Notes: generated by a model not told the origin, from the sequence alone. Counted from the stretch's first letter, positions 19,871 to 28,807 are shown. The stretch is 64,000 bases of DNA from Nitrospira sp. SG-bin2 (GCA_002083405.1 LVWT01000050.1:36389-100388); one strand, 5' to 3'. Program-made: numbers and translations.

Positions 19871-21396
19871 GCCTCCGGATTGCGGTCGAACGAGCGATAC
19901 TGAATGGCCTCTGCGATATGCATGGCCTCAATCTTATCAGACTCGGCTAAATCGGCAATGGTCCGTGCCACACGCAGAATGCGTCCATGCGCCCGCGCCG
20001 AGAGTCGCAGCCTGATCATGGCCTGTTCGAGCAAGTCCTGCGCATGCTGGTCGAGCCCACAATACCGTTTCACCTGGCGCGGCTTCAACTGGGCATTCGT
20101 ATAGAAGCCATCGCTTTGATACCGCCGGCGCTGGCGGTCGCGAGCCGCCACGACACGCGCGCGAATCGCCGCCGACCCTTCGGCTGACGGAAGCTCCGCG
20201 CGCAGTTCCCGCACCGGCACAGGCGGCACGTCCAAATGGATATCCAGCCGATCAAGCAAGGGACCGGAAAGTTTTGCGCGGTAGCGGCGAATCTGTGTGA
20301 CCGTGCAGACGCAGGGCCTCGATCGGTCCCCGTAATACCCGCAAGGGCAGGGATTCATGGCGGCGACCAGCATAAACCGCGCGGGATACTTCAGCGAACC
20401 GCTGGCCCTCGTCAATGTAACCTGTCCGTCTTCGAGCGGCTGCCGAAGCCCTTCCAATACGCCCCGTTTGAATTCGGGCGACTCGTCGAGAAACAACACC
20501 CCGTTGTGCGCGAGCGACACTTCTCCCGGTTTCGGCACCGTCCCTCCGCCGACCAGACCGGCATCGGAAATACTGTGATGCGGAGCCCGAAACGGGCGGA
20601 CCATCAAGAGAGGCCGATCAGGAGCGAGTTGTCCGGCAACGCTGTGCACGCGCGTGGTTTCAATTGCTTCTTCCAAATCCAACAGCGGGAGAATCGACGG
20701 GAACCGGCGCGCCAGCATGGTCTTGCCGGAACCGGGAGGACCGACCATCAAGACGTTATGCCCGCCTGCCGCCGCCACTTCGAGCGCCCGTTTCGCATGG
20801 TCCTGGCCACGGACATCAGCAAAGTCTTCATCCTCCACCGGCCTTGACGATTCCAACATGCCATAGTTCGACAGACTCGGCGCGACGACTTGGCTCCCTT
20901 TGAGAAACTCCACGGCCTGCGGCAGTGTATGGATCGGGTACGCGCACACCCCTTCAACCAGCGCGGCTTCCGGGCCGTTATCGGCCGGGAGCATCAGCTC
21001 ATACCCCTTCCGGCAGGCGAGTCCGAACGACAGCGCGCCCGTGATCGGCTTCACACGGCCGTCCAGCGACAGTTCCCCGATCAAAACACGATGATTCAGC
21101 GTTGCCTGCGGAATCACGTCTTCGGCGACGAGAATGCCGATCGCGATGGCCAGATCGAGCCCGGACCCTTCCTTCTTGATGCCGGCCGGGGCAAGATTCA
21201 CCGTGATCCGCTTGGCAGGAAAATGAAACCCGGTGTTCTTCAGCGCGGAGCGGACCCGATCCCGACTTTCCTTGACGGTGGCATCCGGCAAACCGACGAC
21301 TGAAAATTGGGGAAGGCCGCCTGAAATATCGACTTCAACATCTACCAGATGGGCATCGAGACCGACGAGCGCCGCGCTCGTAACCTTGGCGAGCAT
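19867..21396 (-). CDS. comM: ComM/YifB family Mg-chelatase-like AAA ATPase, 509 aa
   Basis: ComM is a hexameric helicase that promotes branch migration during natural transformation in Haemophilus and Vibrio; homologues are widespread. The N-terminal Lon-protease-like ChlI domain starts MLAKVTSAALVGLDAHLVDV. The Mg-chelatase AAA domain has Walker A GPPGSGKTMLARR (about 215-227), Walker B GVLFLDESPEF, and a four-cysteine insert (NPCPCGYYG and RPCVC) typical of this family. The C-terminal lid domain ends in LSARAHGRILRVARTIADL. Length is standard. Two small genes follow in overlap. Confidence 0.95.
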   Translation of the reverse strand: MLAKVTSAALVGLDAHLVDVEVDISGGLPQFSVVGLPDATVKESRDRVRSALKNTGFHFPAKRITVNLAPAGIKKEGSGLDLAIAIGILVAEDVIPQATLNHRVLIGELSLDGRVKPITGALSFGLACRKGYELMLPADNGPEAALVEGVCAYPIHTLPQAVEFLKGSQVVAPSLSNYGMLESSRPVEDEDFADVRGQDHAKRALEVAAAGGHNVLMVGPPGSGKTMLARRFPSILPLLDLEEAIETTRVHSVAGQLAPDRPLLMVRPFRAPHHSISDAGLVGGGTVPKPGEVSLAHNGVLFLDESPEFKRGVLEGLRQPLEDGQVTLTRASGSLKYPARFMLVAAMNPCPCGYYGDRSRPCVCTVTQIRRYRAKLSGPLLDRLDIHLDVPPVPVRELRAELPSAEGSAAIRARVVAARDRQRRRYQSDGFYTNAQLKPRQVKRYCGLDQHAQDLLEQAMIRLRLSARAHGRILRVARTIADLAESDKIEAMHIAEAIQYRSFDRNPEA

Positions 21397-21525
21397 GCCG
21401 ACAGCAGCCTTTCTATGCCAGGAAATAGGCGCAATTATAGAAACTATTTAGATAGGTTTCAATAGAATCATCCGCCGTTGTTCGGCACTGGCAGCCACCT
21501 GCCCAACTCTGTATAATCCGCTGCT

Positions 21526-22182
21526 ATGCGCCTCTGGTGTGTGCGTCCGGAGGAACCCCTCGTTTCAGTCCTCCCGCGATCGACACGGAAGTCTTGTCTG
21601 GTCATTATCTTGATTATCAGCAACTTCTTGCTTTCTTCTTGGGACATGACTCTCCCTGTCTCTTCATCTGCCGCCCCCTCTGCTTCTGCAATCCAGGTGC
21701 AACGGCCTGGAAAACCCGCGTCGCCTCATGTCGGATCGGCGATGGCGGTTCTTGCCACACTCGAACAGGCACGCATCCTTCCACCGGAAGGCACTAAAGA
21801 AGCCGACCGCATCATCAAGTCTGTGATACAACTGCAGTCGCTGTTTTCCAAAAGCACGCACCCCGACCTGCAAAACTTTATGCGGCGCGCTGTGGAGGCC
21901 TCGCGTGGGAAACAAGCCCCGGACCTTGTGGCGCAATTCCAGGCGAGCGGATGGACGTCGGACGTTTTAGAGGCGCTCGCGGAAATGGCTGCCCGAACAC
22001 CAGCGGAGGATCTCCAGCCGCTGACGCCGGGGCTCAAGACGGTCAACCTGTCGGTGGAAGACTTCCGGCAATTCATGCAGCTGGTGAAGGACGGGAAGGA
22101 GACGCTGGCCTCAAACGGGCAAGACTTTCACGCGGTCTTCGCAGCTCACCGGAAGGCAATGCCGGGAGCGGGAGCATACTGA
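21526..22182 (+). CDS. Uncharacterised, probably membrane-anchored protein, 218 aa
   Basis: A hydrophobic stretch (LVIILIISNFLLSSW, about 25-39) is followed by an Ser/Ala/Pro-rich segment and a mainly helical C-terminal domain (about 70-218). The pattern is signal anchor or signal peptide plus helical domain. No catalytic motif or family is recognised. Start choice is uncertain: neither the ATG at 21526 nor the internal ATG at 21643 has a good ribosome-binding site, and the first is kept because it includes the export signal. Confidence 0.6.
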   Translation: MRLWCVRPEEPLVSVLPRSTRKSCLVIILIISNFLLSSWDMTLPVSSSAAPSASAIQVQRPGKPASPHVGSAMAVLATLEQARILPPEGTKEADRIIKSVIQLQSLFSKSTHPDLQNFMRRAVEASRGKQAPDLVAQFQASGWTSDVLEALAEMAARTPAEDLQPLTPGLKTVNLSVEDFRQFMQLVKDGKETLASNGQDFHAVFAAHRKAMPGAGAY

Positions 22183-22271
22183 ATCATACATCTCACAATA
22201 ATGAAAATGGCATCACTGTTCTGCCCCTTACGTTTCACTTCACGAAAGACCACTATTATAAGGAGGAACCT

Positions 22272-22505
22272 ATGGCAACCAGAGCGTACATTCTGATCAA
22301 GGTCAAAACGGGAAAAACGAAGGACGTCGTCGCGGCACTCAAGCGCATTGCCGGCATTGAGCAGGCCCATCCTTGTTTCGGACGGCCCGACATTTTTGTT
22401 TTTATCAACGTACAGGACGAGCGTTCGCTCTCGGACGTCGTGATCAGCAAGATTCATGCGATCGACGGAGTCGAAGAAACCGATACGCACATTGTGGCGG
22501 AGTAG
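22272..22505 (+). CDS. Stand-alone Lrp/AsnC ligand-binding (RAM) domain protein, 77 aa
   Basis: The sequence MATRAYILIKVKTGKTKDVV, continuing through GRPDIFVFINVQD to IHAIDGVEETDTHIV, is the alpha-beta sandwich effector domain of Lrp/AsnC regulators without the helix-turn-helix. Such proteins oligomerise and bind amino acids or modulate full-length Lrp proteins. An AGGAGG six bases upstream fixes the start at 22272. It is monocistronic and followed by a palindromic repeat element. Confidence 0.83.
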   Translation: MATRAYILIKVKTGKTKDVVAALKRIAGIEQAHPCFGRPDIFVFINVQDERSLSDVVISKIHAIDGVEETDTHIVAE

Positions 22506-22606
22506 CATCTCGCGTATCTCGTGAAGCGTATCTCGCGTCTCGCAAAGAAAGACGGGGCACACACTGTCTCAAACCTGCGCTTCACGAGATACGTGTCACG
22601 AACGAC
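22506..22606. repeat. Palindromic intergenic element, family A, copy 1
   Basis: The left arm CGCGTATCTCGTGAAGCG (22511-22528) is inverted at 22577-22593 as GCGCTTCACGAGATACG. The pair flanks a variable centre between two convergent genes. The arm sequence recurs near 27.7, 36.95, 45.8 and 48.75 kb. Confidence 0.8.
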
Positions 22607-23579
22607 GATCGACAAGGATGGGCGCGCCGCCTGTTTCAGCTGAACGATAGCAGGCCTCTGCGATCTCGACGGCACGAAGACCATCCTCGCCCGTGATAGG
22701 CATGGGTCTGCGCTGTTCCACAGCCTCGAGAAACGCCATCAGAGTCGCAAGTACCGTTTGAGATGGAGAAAACTCCCATTCCTGGCTCTCAGTGTTGCCG
22801 ATCCAACGAAGCCGACGGCTGATCCAGTCGGCCTGCAATCGCCCTTGCAATCCAATCCACTCTGCTGATCCGACACGTCCCTCCGGTACCCGCGCAATGT
22901 CGAGCAGACAGGCAGTCCCTCCGACGGTCGTCAACTGCGCCGACACGACGGTCTCCGGCGCGGTCGGCGGCTGATGATCCATCGTACAGCGAACCTCCTG
23001 CACCTCCTCCCCGGTCAGGAATCGGACAAGATCCAGCATATGAACGCCGATTTCCAGCAAAGCCCCCCGCTTGCCGTAGCCGTCGGCATGTCCGGGAGTG
23101 GTTGCCTTTATTTCAATATGACTGGTCAACCGCAGCCGCTCGGAGCGCCCGATCAGATGTCCTCGCTTCCGCATTTCCTGAATCGTGGAGTCAAACCGCA
23201 ACGTCTGGGCCGTCATCAACGGCACGCCGGCTTCTCGCGCCTCCGAGACCATAGCCTCTGCATCAGCTGCCGAAGCCGCCAACGGCTTCTCGACCAACAG
23301 TGGCTTGCGAGCCCGAACCGCCGACTTGCAAATTTCACGGGTAAAGATCGGAGGCGTGACGACGATAATAGCCTCGACGGCTGGATCCTCGATCAGCGCA
23401 CGGGCGTCCCCATACACCGTGACAGGGTCAGCGCCGGGGAGATCGAGGCCTTGGGCGGGATTCCGGCGGCAGACCGCCTTGAGAGACACAGAGGGCAGAT
23501 CATGAAGAATATGCCGGGCATAGCGAAGACCGTGACGCCCGACTCCGATCAACCCAATGCCAAGTGGCCTCCTGTGCAT
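22596..23579 (-). CDS. Gfo/Idh/MocA family NAD(P)-dependent oxidoreductase, 327 aa
   Basis: An N-terminal Rossmann fold with the dinucleotide motif GLIGVGRHGLRYA (about 9-21) is followed by the family's EKPLAAS segment (about 97-103; the Lys is the catalytic residue). A C-terminal alpha-beta domain follows, with GALLEIGVHMLDLVRFLTG, whose His is a typical substrate-proximal residue. These enzymes oxidise or reduce sugar-like alcohols. The substrate cannot be deduced, as no sugar-pathway genes are adjacent. The stop codon lies a few bases from a palindromic repeat. Confidence 0.88.
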   Translation of the reverse strand: MHRRPLGIGLIGVGRHGLRYARHILHDLPSVSLKAVCRRNPAQGLDLPGADPVTVYGDARALIEDPAVEAIIVVTPPIFTREICKSAVRARKPLLVEKPLAASAADAEAMVSEAREAGVPLMTAQTLRFDSTIQEMRKRGHLIGRSERLRLTSHIEIKATTPGHADGYGKRGALLEIGVHMLDLVRFLTGEEVQEVRCTMDHQPPTAPETVVSAQLTTVGGTACLLDIARVPEGRVGSAEWIGLQGRLQADWISRRLRWIGNTESQEWEFSPSQTVLATLMAFLEAVEQRRPMPITGEDGLRAVEIAEACYRSAETGGAPILVDRRS

Positions 23580-23635
23580 CTCATACCCCCTGACTCATGT
23601 TTGCTTACCCTGGCGCCACCGGCACACTGATCTTC

Positions 23636-23664
23636 GTCGCTCGTCGTTCGTGAAGCGTGAAACA
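23636..23664. repeat. Partial family A arm
   Basis: CGTTCGTGAAGCGTGAAAC near 23645-23663 matches the family A arm, in the form seen at 45.8 kb (CGTGAAGCGTGAAG). No second arm is clear, so this is a degenerate or half copy. Confidence 0.4.
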
Positions 23665-23758
23665 CAAACAAGAATGACACAATTTAGTCTCTGAACGCGA
23701 GAGACGCTGCTGAGCCCTCCGTTGACATTCCCGCAAACGGCTCCCTATATTCATTCCT

Positions 23759-24559
23759 ATGACACAGACACAATCGGCGCCGTTCACCTTGCAACAGATC
23801 GGGACAGGAACCGCGCGGTTTTCGAGCGGAGTCCCCATTCCCACGCACACCGACCAAATGGTCGATCCCTATTTCAAAACACGGATGCCGAAAGAGCATC
23901 AGATCGACAGTCTGCTGTTCTGGCCACAAGCGGCAGGCCTGTATCCCGGCCTGGTACTGCTCCACGATCGCTGGGGGTTGACCGGGCAAATGAAGGACCT
24001 CGGTGCGCGACTGGCCTGCGAAGGCTACATGGTCATTATTCCCAATCTGTACGGCCGCCTGGGTGGAATGGTGACGGCCAACGACGAAGTCGCCGCGGCG
24101 CTGCAAGACAAACAGAACGAGACGCAGGTGCTGACGGACATCAATACCTGCTGCGAGTATCTGAATACACGCACCATGGCAAAACGAAATATCCATGGAG
24201 TGGTCGGTTACGGCATGGGCGGTTCCTACGCGCTGCGCTTCGCCTGCCAACGCAAGCGATTACGCGCGGTCGTGTCCTACTACGGCAGAATGGTCCAACC
24301 CAGGGAACTGATGAACGACCTCACATCGCCCGTGCTGTATCACCAGGCCGGCAAAGATACTTGGGCGACTGAAGAGCAGGTCCAGGAGCTGCGCGCTGCC
24401 GCCGCAGAATACGGGAAACGGACGGAGATCCAGACCTATCCGGACGTGCCCCACGCATTCTGTAATGAGATGAAACCGGATGCCTATCGAGCCGACGCCA
24501 CGGCATTGGCATGGGAAAGAACCGCGGCCTTTCTCAAAGCCTGTTTCCAGGGAACATAA
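23759..24559 (+). CDS. Dienelactone hydrolase-family protein lacking the nucleophile, 266 aa
   Basis: The alpha/beta-hydrolase fold of the DLH family is clear: YPGLVLLHDRWGLTGQMKDL, LACEGYMVIIPNLYGR, then the nucleophile elbow and the acid/His positions AGKDTW and VPHAF. The elbow reads GYGMGGSYAL, where active DLH proteins have Cys (or Ser) at the third position; here it is Gly. The other fold residues are intact. The protein is therefore probably not a conventional hydrolase, although an altered mechanism cannot be excluded. It appears monocistronic. Confidence 0.8.
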   Translation: MTQTQSAPFTLQQIGTGTARFSSGVPIPTHTDQMVDPYFKTRMPKEHQIDSLLFWPQAAGLYPGLVLLHDRWGLTGQMKDLGARLACEGYMVIIPNLYGRLGGMVTANDEVAAALQDKQNETQVLTDINTCCEYLNTRTMAKRNIHGVVGYGMGGSYALRFACQRKRLRAVVSYYGRMVQPRELMNDLTSPVLYHQAGKDTWATEEQVQELRAAAAEYGKRTEIQTYPDVPHAFCNEMKPDAYRADATALAWERTAAFLKACFQGT

Positions 24560-24718
24560 TGAGCCAGGATTTCAACCGAAGCGCCGATGGTATATGCTGA
24601 TCGTACGGGACCGGAGTTAGAATCGAGGCGAGCCAAGGTTGTGATCCGATTACGTGCCATCTGCCATCCGCTATCGGCTCTTGCCCCCACCAGATGTGCT
24701 CGCCTCGCAGACTGGGTG

Positions 24719-25672
24719 ATGCGGACTCGTGATCATCTCGCGCCGCATGGCGTCGGGATCGCCTTTGTGATGGCGGCACTTGCCTGCATCAACACGCCAG
24801 CGACGGCAGCTCCCGCCCTGCAAGCTTCGCCGGCCCTCCTGGCGGAGGTTGTCGCCGACCGATCCGCTCAACTCACCACGATCGATTCAAATACCGGCGC
24901 CATGGCGCTGTTCACATCGGCCATCGGTCCTGCCCTCGGATTGAAGGATGCCGCCAACATATTGGGCGCCAGGGGATTATCGGCCGCGGTGGCCAAGGAA
25001 TTGGGCATTACGGAATTGTCTCAGTCCGCCCATGAGCTGATAGCGGCGCTTGCGGCATGGCAATTGGCCGATTCCATCCGGCGCGCCAGTGACGAAACCT
25101 TGGCCGCCTCAATTGCCGCAGGGACACCTTCTACCGCCCGGCAAGAGTGGATGAATGCCGGCAGTCGCCTGCCGTCTCTTTCTGAACTCATTCGACTATT
25201 GACAGAACAATCGCCGCCGGATTCGGCTCAATCCGAGTCCCAGGCAAGACGCACAGCCCTGCTCCTTGCAGCCCATCGGGTGGCATTTGAGGCACATCAG
25301 AACGCGCTGACCGCCTGGTGGTCGCTCCGTGAGTGGAAGGATCGCGTGAGGCAGGCCAGAGGCCTGGCGCGCCTCTGCGGGACGTGGCAGTGGACGATTC
25401 ACAACCACCGGCAACATCAGGAACAGAAAACTGTCGTCACCTTCCCCCCGGCCGGACAGACACCGCCCAACATCCCGCTGCCGGTTGAAACCGTGATTCT
25501 CGGCGATAGCGTCTACTTACGGTGGGAAAACGGCAGCTATGTGCAGGAAGACAGCCTCCTCCTCGTCCGAGAGGGGTTGAAGGAGGCGGCAAGAATCGAG
25601 GGATCGTTCGTCAACAACACCGGAGGTTGGGGACCGATCACAGCTAAACGGACGGCAGAGTGCCGGCCCTAG
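24719..25672 (+). CDS. Secreted protein of unknown function, 317 aa
   Basis: From the ATG at 24719 the product starts with a signal peptide (VGIAFVMAALACINTPATAA, with a signal-peptidase I site after about residue 30). The mature part is helical (about 35-210), followed by a beta-rich C-terminal domain (about 215-317). That domain contains LCGTWQWTIHNHRQHQEQ and RIEGSFVNNTGGWGPI, the latter reminiscent of a small lipocalin-like barrel. The frame opens earlier (24587), but that start would put 44 residues before the signal peptide. No family is assigned. Confidence 0.6.
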   Translation: MRTRDHLAPHGVGIAFVMAALACINTPATAAPALQASPALLAEVVADRSAQLTTIDSNTGAMALFTSAIGPALGLKDAANILGARGLSAAVAKELGITELSQSAHELIAALAAWQLADSIRRASDETLAASIAAGTPSTARQEWMNAGSRLPSLSELIRLLTEQSPPDSAQSESQARRTALLLAAHRVAFEAHQNALTAWWSLREWKDRVRQARGLARLCGTWQWTIHNHRQHQEQKTVVTFPPAGQTPPNIPLPVETVILGDSVYLRWENGSYVQEDSLLLVREGLKEAARIEGSFVNNTGGWGPITAKRTAECRP

Positions 25673-25696
25673 AACCTTGAAGCCCAAGAGAGGAGT

Positions 25697-25795
25697 CTAT
25701 AGCGTATAGCTTATGGCACGGGCCAGAACAATGAGCCGCCGATGATTTGATATTCCAGTTCGCTTTCGTGCCATAAGCCACAGGCTACAAGCTCT
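25697..25795. repeat. Palindromic intergenic element, family B, copy 1
   Basis: TATAGCTTATGGCACG at about 25705-25720 is inverted as CGTGCCATAAGCCACAGG (25767-25784). The element fills the space between the convergent genes at 25672 and 25785. A second copy lies at 42263-42363. Confidence 0.78.
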
Positions 25796-26195
25796 TTTCT
25801 CCCTGACTCATTCCCCGCCACACGCGCCAGCCCAAGAGCCCCCACCCCGTGATAAACGTCAGTCCGCCTACTGGAGTGATCGGGCCCAGCCACTTCAGCC
25901 CCGCAAGCGCGATGCCGTAGAGACTGCCGCAAAATAAAATCATCCCCGTTGCGAACAGCCACCCAGCCTTGGCCAGCCGCCGATCGTCATAGATTCGCAC
26001 CGCCATTCCAACCAGCACCATCCCGAAGGCATGGTACATCTGATACCGCGTCGCAGTGTCATAGGCAGCCAACATCGGCGGCTCCAGGATGGTCTTCAGC
26101 ATGTGCGCGCCAAACGCGCCGGCAGCCACGCCCACTCCGGCCACGACGCATCCGATCATGATCAGCCGACGGGATGATGTCTCTGTATCCGTCAC
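25785..26195 (-). CDS. DUF423 family inner-membrane protein, 136 aa
   Basis: Four hydrophobic helices are seen, with the DUF423 hallmarks GAFGAHMLK (about 25-33) and YHAFGMVLVG, and the C-terminal PITPVGGLTFITGWGLL. The family (YgdD/YwdK) is widespread and of unknown biochemical role. Length matches the family, allowing for an N-terminal extension of about ten residues. It is monocistronic, convergent with the gene at 24.7-25.7 kb. Confidence 0.88.
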   Translation of the reverse strand: MTDTETSSRRLIMIGCVVAGVGVAAGAFGAHMLKTILEPPMLAAYDTATRYQMYHAFGMVLVGMAVRIYDDRRLAKAGWLFATGMILFCGSLYGIALAGLKWLGPITPVGGLTFITGWGLLGWRVWRGMSQGEKSL

Positions 26196-26280
26196 GTTTC
26201 AACCTCAATAACGGCGATGCCACGCGTAAGACTCTTCACGGCGGCGCATTCTAGCAGAATGCTCTGATAGAGCGAAATCC

Positions 26281-26721
26281 TTACCGGGCGCAGCCCAACT
26301 CCCACAATGCGTGATTGATGCTCTCGGGTTCGACCGGCAACCAGGCATCTTGGTCCACGTATCCATTCGCCGCTATGCCGGTTCCCATATGCCGTGAGAA
26401 CTCCGTGAACGCCAGCAGACGAACACGTTTTGTCCCGCAATCGAATTGTTTGCGGGTTGTCGTCGAGAAAAATCGGTGGGGCCCTGGCATGAACCGCCCT
26501 AATCCAACATTCCCCTGCATCCACTTATAGTCGGTCAATTGTCCGATCGTGACGAGATTTCCTTCCCGGATGACCGTATCCGGATCGATGTAAACGGTCT
26601 GAAGCCCGGGATCCAGATAATCCCTCTCAACCACCACCCAGCCGGCATAGAGCGGCTCACCAATCAAAACCAAAAGCGCCATGCAGCACAGTCCTATGCT
26701 ATGGAGCCTTGGTGACGTCAT
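26281..26721 (-). CDS. Secreted surface-adhesin protein E-like protein, 146 aa
   Basis: A signal peptide (about 1-26, LCCMALLVLIGEPLYA) precedes a small beta-rich domain. This has the pattern GWVVVERDYLDPGLQTVYID, YKWMQGNVGLG, QFDCGTKRVRLLAFTEFS and ALWELGCAR, similar to the surface-adhesin protein E / CNP1-like domain of small Gram-negative envelope proteins. Two cysteines (in FDCG and LGCA) could form a disulfide. Its function in this organism is unknown. Confidence 0.68.
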   Translation of the reverse strand: MTSPRLHSIGLCCMALLVLIGEPLYAGWVVVERDYLDPGLQTVYIDPDTVIREGNLVTIGQLTDYKWMQGNVGLGRFMPGPHRFFSTTTRKQFDCGTKRVRLLAFTEFSRHMGTGIAANGYVDQDAWLPVEPESINHALWELGCAR

Positions 26722-26824
26722 ACATCATAGCGGGCAGAGAGCGAGCTCCCGCAGGGATTAATCTGCAACATCGATCAGGGGTCAAAACTGCAGAAGTGCC
26801 GCAAGCGAGCGGTGCGCGCGGCTA

Positions 26825-27217
26825 CTACGACTCGAAGACGTGGCCGCATTGCAAACAGTGCAGCTTGGAAGCGACGGCCTTCTTCCATTCCTCTAATTTC
26901 TTCGCGTAGGCCTTGTTTTTCCAGACGCCATAGCCGACCAATACGCTCAGAAAGGCAATGGAACCGAGAAGGTCCGCCTTTGCCGTGCCTGCCTCTGAAT
27001 CCCCCGGCGAAGTGAGCGACAGCATAATGCCGGCATAGAGCGGAACGGCAAGCAGAAATCCCTGGAGATAGGCCCAGGGTTGTCGTGGAGGAATATATTG
27101 GGGAGCCAACCCTGCTTTGACACCAGCGGCTGATTGCGGCTGGGCCATATCACTGATTCGCTTGGGGTCATCGGCCTTACATGAGGGACACGTGAGCTTG
27201 GCTGCCTTGGCTGCCAT
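26825..27217 (-). CDS. Zinc-ribbon membrane protein, 130 aa
   Basis: An N-terminal CPSCKADD and a C-terminal CLQCGHVFES provide two CxxC knuckles that would together hold one zinc ion. Between them lie two transmembrane helices (about 50-68 and 83-102), so both ends face the same side, probably the cytoplasm. The ATG at 27217 follows an AGGAGG-like site. No family name is recognised. Confidence 0.7.
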   Translation of the reverse strand: MAAKAAKLTCPSCKADDPKRISDMAQPQSAAGVKAGLAPQYIPPRQPWAYLQGFLLAVPLYAGIMLSLTSPGDSEAGTAKADLLGSIAFLSVLVGYGVWKNKAYAKKLEEWKKAVASKLHCLQCGHVFES

Positions 27218-27484
27218 ATGACACCTCCTCGATGAACAGATTCTTGAGAACCATCTGCCATCCCGTTGCCGGTATCATAATACTTTTTCTAAGAGCGCCG
27301 CCAGCCCTGTCTTGGCCGATGAGGACTCCCGCTGAATCCGCCCCATCGTAACCGGCTCACGTCGCATTTTCAATTGGACTTCCCAATACTGTCGCACTTA
27401 GGATAAAAACTAGTTCGTCCATTGCATGAAAGAACCGTGGAGTTGTTCAGTTATGCCGGCGGCGCCGGTCTCACAGGAGATGCT

Positions 27485-27658
27485 ATGAGAATGTTTCAAG
27501 TGCGGCACATGATTAACTATGAACTGACCGTTGCGGCGGGGACCGAACAGGAAGCCATTCTGAAAGCCAAAGGCATCCCTCTGACTCAATGGACTGGAGA
27601 ACCGGCTGAGATCACGGCAGAATTGATCGATGAAACGGAAGAAATCGACGAATATTAA
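27485..27658 (+). CDS. Small uncharacterised protein, 57 aa
   Basis: The product starts MRMFQVRHMINYELTVAAGT and ends in an acidic tail (ELIDETEEIDEY). The first half looks like two beta strands and a helix, with no membrane segment. An AGGAGA seven to eight bases upstream supports the ATG at 27485; an ATG two codons later is also possible. No family is recognised. Confidence 0.55.
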   Translation: MRMFQVRHMINYELTVAAGTEQEAILKAKGIPLTQWTGEPAEITAELIDETEEIDEY

Positions 27659-27694
27659 TCTGCATTCACGAATGGCAGCTTGCCGCGAAACTGC

Positions 27695-27790
27695 TCGTAT
27701 GCATGTATCTCGCGAAGCACATCTCGAATCTCCAAACAAAGATGAGCCGAACTTCCTTACCGTCTCGCGCTTCACGCACGGCACGACATC
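27695..27790. repeat. Palindromic intergenic element, family A, copy 2 (diverged)
   Basis: ATGTATCTCGCGAAGCA (27703-27719) and CGCGCTTCACGCACG (27766-27780) are the two arms, with several substitutions compared with the other copies. It sits between convergent genes. Confidence 0.6.
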
Positions 27791-27869
27791 CGCTTCCTCA
27801 TCGCATCTTCCCGGCACACACGAATTTTCACACTGATTGAGCTGGTGCATACAACCGATCGATCTTATC

Positions 27870-27904
27870 CCGCCGGAACTCTCCCGGGACGAGAGTTCCG
27901 GCGG
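27870..27904. terminator. Strong hairpin between convergent genes
   Basis: A perfect 14-bp GC-rich stem, CCGCCGGAACTCTC (27870-27883) with GAGAGTTCCGGCGG (27891-27904), closes a seven-base loop just downstream of the minus-strand gene at 27915-28160. No T-tract follows, but position and strength suggest transcript-end formation. Confidence 0.5.
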
Positions 27905-27914
27905 AACAGTTTCT

Positions 27915-28160
27915 CTATGGCTGCGGCGACGAGCCCAACTTCTTAGTAACGCAATCGTTGAAGGCCATTCGCCGGTGATAGGGAGTCCAAAACCAGTTGT
28001 ACTTCTTCACCATATCCAACTCATCCACATAGTCATTGCACCGCTTCGCCTGCGTCTCACTGGCTTCCAGCGGCGATGTCATCACCCACGCTCCGATCCC
28101 GATGACGAGAAAAAAGAGCGTAATCCCGGCAACCAGCGACACAATCCCTTTTATATCCAT
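27915..28160 (-). CDS. Small membrane protein, 81 aa
   Basis: One transmembrane helix (about 8-28, LVAGITLFFLVIGIGAWVM) is followed by a soluble tail with two cysteines (AKRCNDY and FNDCVTKK) and an aromatic patch (YNWFWTPYHRRM). This could be a periplasmic tail with a disulfide. No family is recognised. It ends next to the strong hairpin at 27870-27904. Confidence 0.6.
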   Translation of the reverse strand: MDIKGIVSLVAGITLFFLVIGIGAWVMTSPLEASETQAKRCNDYVDELDMVKKYNWFWTPYHRRMAFNDCVTKKLGSSPQP

Positions 28161-28209
28161 GCATCCCTCAATCGGTTCGTTTGCGGCACAGGGCTGATTC
28201 TCATACGAC

Positions 28210-28299
28210 TGGTGCCGGAGGCCGGAATCGAACCGGCACGGGCCTTGTGAGCCCGAGGGATTTTAAGTCCCTTGCGTCTACCAATTCCGCCACTCCGGC
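28210..28299 (-). tRNA. tRNA-Leu (anticodon TAA)
   Basis: On the minus strand a 90-nt class II tRNA with long variable arm begins GCCGGAGTGGCGGAATTGG at 28299 and ends with encoded CCA at 28212-28210. The acceptor arm GCCGGAG pairs with CTCCGGC, and the discriminator is A, as expected for leucine. The anticodon loop CTTAAAA gives TAA, reading TTA and TTG leucine codons. Confidence 0.97.
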
Positions 28300-28484
28300 A
28301 ACTGTCCCCGAACAGTCACGTCATACACCAATCGTCAACCAGCATCACAATGACGATGGGACTCCCGACCATCACCGTGACCGGTAATCGCACGACCAGC
28401 GGGCGAGTTGTCACTATTGGGGAACACTAGAGCGGCGAAACTGTAGCATCGGGGCAGGAGCGATTCAAGCAGGCAACTCAGCGG

Positions 28485-28521
28485 CCGGCCTGTTTCACGA
28501 CCAATCATGGAAACAGGCCGG
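28485..28521 (-). terminator. Hairpin after the YtxH-domain gene
   Basis: A 12-bp perfect stem, CCGGCCTGTTTC (28485-28496) with GAAACAGGCCGG (28510-28521), closes a 13-base loop. It begins 19 bp past the stop codon of the minus-strand gene at 28541. No T-tract is evident. Confidence 0.5.
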
Positions 28522-28540
28522 TTACAACGCCATGCAGGAC

Positions 28541-28807
28541 TTAGTTCAGCGCCGCACTAAGGACCGACGGCTCTTCGCAGTTCTTCGCCCCATTGTTGCG
28601 GACATTCATAACTTCTTTCACGCCAGACTGCATCGAGCGGCCCAAGCGAAGCGCCTGGACTTGAGCCTTTTTGGCATACCGACTGAGATCACGGCGGGTT
28701 TGTGCGCCTGTCTTCGGGGCGAACAACAGTCCAAGCCCTGCACCAAGAATCGCTCCACCGGCGAGCACTGCCGCAACCTTTGCCGCTTGCTTTCCTTGTT
28801 CCGACAT
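28541..28807 (-). CDS. YtxH domain-containing protein, 88 aa
   Basis: The start at 28807 (MSEQGKQAAKVAAVLAGG) has a good upstream GTAGGAGG. A glycine/alanine-rich helix GGAILGAGLGLLFAPKTGAQ is the YtxH signature, followed by a positively charged amphipathic helix (TRRDLSRYAKKAQVQA). YtxH proteins are small stress-associated membrane-proximal proteins of unknown mechanism. The longer frame starting at 28840 has no ribosome-binding site. Confidence 0.8.
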   Translation of the reverse strand: MSEQGKQAAKVAAVLAGGAILGAGLGLLFAPKTGAQTRRDLSRYAKKAQVQALRLGRSMQSGVKEVMNVRNNGAKNCEEPSVLSAALN

